From Microbacterium sp. (GTDB lineage Bacteria > Actinomycetota > Actinomycetes > Actinomycetales > Microbacteriaceae), in the NCBI GenBank assembly GCA_002703245.1, contig NZTV01000046.1:1-51892 (forward strand): a DNA stretch of 51,892 nt. Direction: 5' to 3'. Position 1 is the stretch's first letter. Every line of letters begins with the position of its first letter. The notes below the pieces were generated by a model, which worked only from the letters and a program-made list of their open reading frames with translations, did no database searches and had not been told where the DNA came from. Shown piece after piece: positions 48,267 through 51,892 of this stretch. A program made the translations under genes and the position numbers.

Positions 48267-49468
48267 AGGCCGAGGGCCTTGGCTTTCGCGGCGTCGTAGT
48301 CCTCCTGCGTGATGAGGCCGGCGTCGAGCATCTGCTTGAACTTCGCCAGTTTGACCATCGGGTCATCCGCCGCGGGCGCGGCCGCCGGGGCCGCCGGTGC
48401 CGCCGGTGTGCTCTGCGCGCCGACACCAGGCACCGGTTGCTGCAGACCTCCCAGTCCCGTCGCGCCTGCGGCCATCCCCATCCCGAAGATCCCGCCGGTG
48501 CCGGCGTTCTCGCCCGCGGACTCGAACCCCGACGCCACCGACGCCTGAAGGTTGGAGTTGCCGCGCGCACCGGAGAGCGCATCGGCACGTTGCACGTTGC
48601 GCAGCAGCTCACGCGTGTTCTCGTCGTACTCGATCGCGATGATCGCCGTCGACGCGATCTCGAGGCCGCGACCCGACGACCATTGATAGTTCTGTTCCAC
48701 CGCCGCCGAAAGGCTCTGCGCGAAACCCACCGAATCCTGCTGGATCTTGGTGATCCGATTACCCTTCGACGGGTCGTTCGTGTACATCGAGAAAGCGGGC
48801 GCCAGCGAGCCCACGACCTCGTTGAACAGCTGCGAAGCGGCGTCGTTCTCGATGTCGGTGAAGTCGAAGACCGCTCCCGGCTCCAGGTACTTCGCCGGCA
48901 CGAAGGCACGGACGAACAAGATCGGGTCGACGATCTTCATGGTGTATGTGCCGCGGGTGATCGCGCCCACCTGGGCGTTCATGTACGCGTCGTCCCAATA
49001 GATCTCGGACTGCGTTCCGAAGCGGTTGTTCGGCAGCTCCTTGAGCGTGACGAAGTAGGCGCGCTGCTGCGCGCTGGGCCGACCGCCGAACTTGAACCGC
49101 TCCCACGAGGTCGTGATGAGCGGGCTGACGATGCCGTCGCCGGCGAAGATCGACTGGGAGTCCTGCTCCTCACTGCTCCACTCGTACGCACCGGCCTCGG
49201 CGGCGAACCCGGTGATCGCGCCGTCCTGCATGAGCACCAGCCCGTATCCCTCGGGCACGACGATCTTGCTGCCGTTGGTGATCACACCGTCGGAGGCCTT
49301 CGTGTTCGAACCACGGCCGGCATTCTGCCCTCGAGGCACGGCGGAGAACAGCGCCGCCGTCGGCGTCAGGCCCGTGGGCACCGTGTAGAAGTCGGTCCAC
49401 TGGTCCGCGAGCGTCCCGCCGATGGCGCCGACCGCTGCCTGAAGAAGTCCCACGAAAGCTCCTGTCAT
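48263..49468 (-). CDS. SPFH-domain protein with C-terminal SHOCT (YdjI-like)
   Basis: The 401-residue protein has a short hydrophobic or amphipathic N-terminus (AFVGLLQAAVGAIGGTL), an SPFH/band-7 domain (about 65-310; KIVVPEGYGLVLMQDGAITG and the repeats up to RNVQRADALSG) of the 'virion core protein' SPFH subgroup, a Gly/Ala/Pro-rich linker, and a SHOCT motif at the end (DPMVKLAKFKQMLDAGLITQ then EDYDAAKAKALGL). SPFH proteins assemble membrane microdomains. It heads an overlapping three-gene operon with zinc-ribbon and membrane partners. A later in-frame ATG (MTGAFVG) was chosen over an upstream one with no homology. Confidence 0.85.
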   Translation of the reverse strand: MTGAFVGLLQAAVGAIGGTLADQWTDFYTVPTGLTPTAALFSAVPRGQNAGRGSNTKASDGVITNGSKIVVPEGYGLVLMQDGAITGFAAEAGAYEWSSEEQDSQSIFAGDGIVSPLITTSWERFKFGGRPSAQQRAYFVTLKELPNNRFGTQSEIYWDDAYMNAQVGAITRGTYTMKIVDPILFVRAFVPAKYLEPGAVFDFTDIENDAASQLFNEVVGSLAPAFSMYTNDPSKGNRITKIQQDSVGFAQSLSAAVEQNYQWSSGRGLEIASTAIIAIEYDENTRELLRNVQRADALSGARGNSNLQASVASGFESAGENAGTGGIFGMGMAAGATGLGGLQQPVPGVGAQSTPAAPAAPAAAPAADDPMVKLAKFKQMLDAGLITQEDYDAAKAKALGL

Positions 49469-49679
49469 CGTCCGTCTACGTCTGAGACAGAGCTTCGGCG
49501 CGACGCGAGACACCCGACCACCGAGAGTCGGGACCCCCCGGTCACAGCGTCATCGAAGGGCTGTGAAGCCGCTCAGAATCCACTGCGAGCCTAGTGGGAA
49601 CTCCGCGACGATGTGAAGCGGACCGCCGACACTGCGCAACACCTCGGTCCCCGGCCCAGCGGTCGCGACGAGGCAGGGC

Positions 49680-49701
49680 CCCGCCACCGGACGGTGGCGG
49701 G
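49680..49701 (+). other. Hairpin in the gap before the NmrA-like gene
   Basis: The gap 49469-49783 holds no gene. CCCGCCACCG and CGGTGGCGGG form a perfect 10-base stem with a 2-base loop about 80 bases before the NmrA-like start. CCCGAC/GTCGGG near 49508 is a smaller stem. The promoters of the SPFH operon (minus) and NmrA-like gene (plus) must lie here, but no convincing -35/-10 pair was found. Confidence 0.35.
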
Positions 49702-49783
49702 TCGACCCGGGAATGCGATCGCCCCACGGTGGGTTGGACCGGTGGGAACACCACGCAGCCCCGTCTGCCCGAGGAGGACATTC

Positions 49784-50631
49784 ATGTCGATCGCCGTCAC
49801 CGCCGCATCCGGACAACTGGGACGCGCCGTCGTCCGGGCACTGATCGCCCACCCCGACGCCCCCGAGGTCGTGGGCCTGGCCCGCACCCCCGCGAAGGCG
49901 GCCGATCTGGGGATCGAGGTCCGACCCGGGGACTACAACGAGCCCGAGCAGCTGGCCGATTCCCTCCGCGGCGTCGACGCCGTGCTGCTGGTGTCCGGCT
50001 TGGACCCCCCGAGCTGCGCATCGCGCAGCATCGCAACGTCCTCGACGCCGCACGCCGTGCGGGCGTGCGCAAAGTGGTCTACACGAGCATCAAGGGCCCC
50101 GACGAGGACTCGGCCTTCTCGCCGGTCGTCCAGCGCAACCGGCGCACCGAGCAGGATGTGCGCGAGAGCGGCCTGACCTGGTCGATCGGGCGCAACGGCA
50201 TCTACATCGAACCCGACGTGGAGTACATCGACGGGTATCGCGCCCGTGGCGAGATCACCAACAGCGCCGGTGACGGCCGCTGCGGCTACACCACCCGCGA
50301 CGAGCTGGCCTTCGCCTACGCACGCCTCCTGCTCGACGATGCGCACGACGGGCGCACGGTGAACCTGAACGGCGAGCCGATCACCCAGCGCGAGCTCGCC
50401 GACCATCTCAACCGGACCTTCGGCACGGAGCTGTCCTACCGTGAGATGACCTCGGAGGAGTTCATCGCCGACCGCACGGCCGAGCTCGGCGAGTTCTTCG
50501 GGCCGATCATCGGCGGGATCTACGACGGCATCCGGGCCGGCGTCTACAGCGACACCGGCGACTTCGCCGAGGTCGCCGGTCGTCCCCACATCACGTGGGA
50601 CGAGTACTTCGCCGAGGTCGCCCCTCGCTGA
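49784..50631 (+). pseudogene. NmrA/QorB-like NAD(P)-binding quinone reductase, frameshifted
   Basis: The gene starts MSIAVTAASGQLGRAVVRAL with GAGGAGGA upstream and shows the NmrA/QorB Rossmann start. The frame continues to VDAVLLVSGLDPP, where the C6 run at 50005-50010 breaks it. The rest of the protein (PELRIAQHRNVLDAARRAGV ... HITWDEYFAEVAPR) continues in the -1 frame to the stop at 50631. One extra C would restore an approximately 282-residue protein. Both halves keep family homology and good codon use. It is either a recent pseudogene, a slippage-controlled gene, or a homopolymer sequencing error. Confidence 0.75.
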
Positions 50632-50657
50632 AGACCGAAAGGCCTCTCGCCGACGAC

Positions 50658-50694
50658 GGCCCGTTCTCCGACCACTCGACTCGGAGAACGGGCC
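50658..50694. terminator. Strong bidirectional terminator before ychF
   Basis: GGCCCGTTCTCCGA and TCGGAGAACGGGCC form a perfect 14-base stem with a 9-base loop. It lies 26 bases past the NmrA-like gene and 120 bases from the end of the converging ychF, so it probably ends the former and may end the latter. The rest of the 183-base gap shows nothing else. Confidence 0.75.
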
Positions 50695-50814
50695 ACGATC
50701 GCGCATCGACCGAAGAGACCACACCGCGGGTTTCGGGCCCGGGGGCTCTTCACGAGCGCCAGGGTCACCCGACGGGGGTTTCGTCCGCCGCCGCTCCGTG
50801 CTCGAAAGCGCTGA

Positions 50815-51888
50815 TCAGGTGTTGAACCGGAACTCCACCACGTCGCCGTCCTTCATGACGTAGTCCTTGCCCTCGAGGCGGGCCTTTCCGCGCGAGCGCG
50901 CCTCGAGCACCGAACCGCACTCGACGAGGTCCTCGAAGGAGATGACCTCGGCCTTGATGAAGCCCTTCTCGAAGTCGGTGTGGATCACACCGGCCGCCTG
51001 CGGGGCCTTCCACCCCTTACCGATCGTCCATGCCCGGGCCTCCTTCGGGCCCGCGGTGAGGTAGGTCTGCAGACCGAGGGTGTCGAACCCGATGCGGGCG
51101 AGCTGGTCCAGACCCGACTCCTCCTGACCGGTCGCGGCGAGCATCTCGGCCGCATCGTCGTCGTCGAGTTCGATCAGCTCCGATTCGATCTTGGCATCGA
51201 GGAACACCGCCTGCGCCGGAGCGACCAGCGCGGCGAGCTCCGCCTTGCGCACGTCGTCGGTGAGCACGCCCTCGTCGACGTTGAAGACGAAGATGAACGG
51301 CTTCGAGGTCAACAACCCGAGCTCCCTGATCGGCTCGAGATCCAGGCCCGAGGCCGACAGCAGCGTGCCGGAGTCGAGGGCGTCCTTCGCCGCGACCGCC
51401 GCGGCGAGCACCGCGGGGTCGGTCTTCTTGCCCTTGACCTCCTTCTCGTAGCGGGGGATCGCCTTCTCGAGGGTCTGAAGGTCGGCCAACTGCAGCTCGG
51501 CGTTGATGGTCTCCATGTCACCGGCGGGGTTGACCTCGCCGTCGACGTGCACGACGTCGTCATCGGCGAATCCCCGCACGACCTGGGCGATGGCGTCGGC
51601 CTCACGGATGTTGGCGAGGAACTGGTTGCCGAGCCCCTCCCCTTCACTGGCGCCACGCACGATCCCGGCGATGTCGACGAACGACACCGTCGCGGGCAGG
51701 AGCCGCTCACTCTTGAAGATCTCGGCGAGGGTCTTCAGCCGTGGATCCGGCAGGTTCACCACCCCGACGTTGGGCTCGATCGTGGCGAACGGGTAGTTCG
51801 CCGCGAGCACCTGGTTCTTGGTCAGCGCGTTGAAGAGGGTCGACTTGCCGACATTCGGGAGTCCGACGATTCCGATGGTGAGAGCCAC
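50815..51888 (-). CDS. ychF: Redox-regulated ATPase YchF (OLA1 family)
   Basis: The 357-residue Obg-related P-loop protein has GLPNVGKSTLFNALT (G1), DIAGIVRGASEGEGLGNQFL (G3/switch II) and the atypical G4 region FNVDE, which in this family favours ATP over GTP. A coiled-coil insert (about 130-200) and a C-terminal TGS domain (about 275-357, TWTIGKGWKAPQAAGVIHTDF and DGDVVEFRF) complete it. It binds ribosomes and is linked to oxidative stress control. The complete gene lies within the window, the start being 4 bases from the right edge. Confidence 0.96.
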   Translation of the reverse strand: MALTIGIVGLPNVGKSTLFNALTKNQVLAANYPFATIEPNVGVVNLPDPRLKTLAEIFKSERLLPATVSFVDIAGIVRGASEGEGLGNQFLANIREADAIAQVVRGFADDDVVHVDGEVNPAGDMETINAELQLADLQTLEKAIPRYEKEVKGKKTDPAVLAAAVAAKDALDSGTLLSASGLDLEPIRELGLLTSKPFIFVFNVDEGVLTDDVRKAELAALVAPAQAVFLDAKIESELIELDDDDAAEMLAATGQEESGLDQLARIGFDTLGLQTYLTAGPKEARAWTIGKGWKAPQAAGVIHTDFEKGFIKAEVISFEDLVECGSVLEARSRGKARLEGKDYVMKDGDVVEFRFNT

Positions 51889-51892
51889 GGGA

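Noticed and set aside
1..51892. CRISPR array, tRNA or rRNA genes, insertion sequences, prophage
   Set aside because: No regularly spaced repeats, cloverleaf signals, transposase or integrase motifs, or phage structural genes were seen on either strand.

Overview
The window is high-GC actinobacterial chromosome, most likely from Microbacterium or a close relative in the Microbacteriaceae. Supporting signs are the GC content, a DUF3117 start at the left edge, a DUF6113-type membrane protein beside a 7Fe-type ferredoxin and dapC, an actinobacterial MarP-like protease, and many genes whose TANNNT -10 box lies 6-8 bases before the start codon (leaderless transcription). The genus is an inference. 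No rRNA, tRNA, CRISPR array, insertion sequence or prophage was found.

Layout. 0-9.4 kb: lysine/peptidoglycan precursor genes (dapE and dapD divergent, dapC downstream of ferredoxin), a PIG-V-like mannosyltransferase, a YdcF-like protein, PPK2, citrate synthase and an AzlCD exporter. 9.5-18.5 kb: typA and a peptide-type ABC importer (lipoprotein, enlarged permease, second permease, fused double ATPase) with a PH-domain gene inserted on the opposite strand. 18.7-20.6 kb: a CPBP-family membrane protein and an AbiEi/DUF559-like protein bracketed by related palindromes. 20.7-25.4 kb: gcvT-gcvH-gcvP behind a tandem glycine riboswitch. 25.5-28.1 kb: metNIQ. 28.1-29.3 kb: MarP-like membrane serine protease. 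29.4-35.1 kb: de novo NAD operon led by an NrtR-like Nudix regulator (nrtR-nadA-nadB-nadC-cysteine desulfurase). 35.1-40.6 kb: glycosyltransferase, ABC exporter, MFS exporter and PfpI-like protein.

40.6-49.5 kb is the most unusual part. An ArsR domain is fused to an arsenate-reductase module and followed by a 37-residue Cys-rich peptide. A second locus encodes two more arsenate reductases and carries the same ATAGA-N6-TCTAT operator; no arsenite efflux pump is present. Between the two loci a Zur-box-like palindrome separates a Cys-free L36 ribosomal protein paralogue from a CobW/COG0523 relative that has lost its P-loop, metal-binding cysteines and G4 motif. Further right, an SPFH-SHOCT protein, a double zinc-ribbon membrane protein and a small membrane protein form an overlapping operon resembling Bacillus ydjI/ydjG.

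49.8-51.9 kb: an NmrA/QorB-type gene with a frameshift at a C6 run, then ychF. Start sites were chosen from ribosome-binding sites, leaderless -10 boxes, stop/start overlaps and family N-termini. Family assignments rest on motif recognition without database searches.
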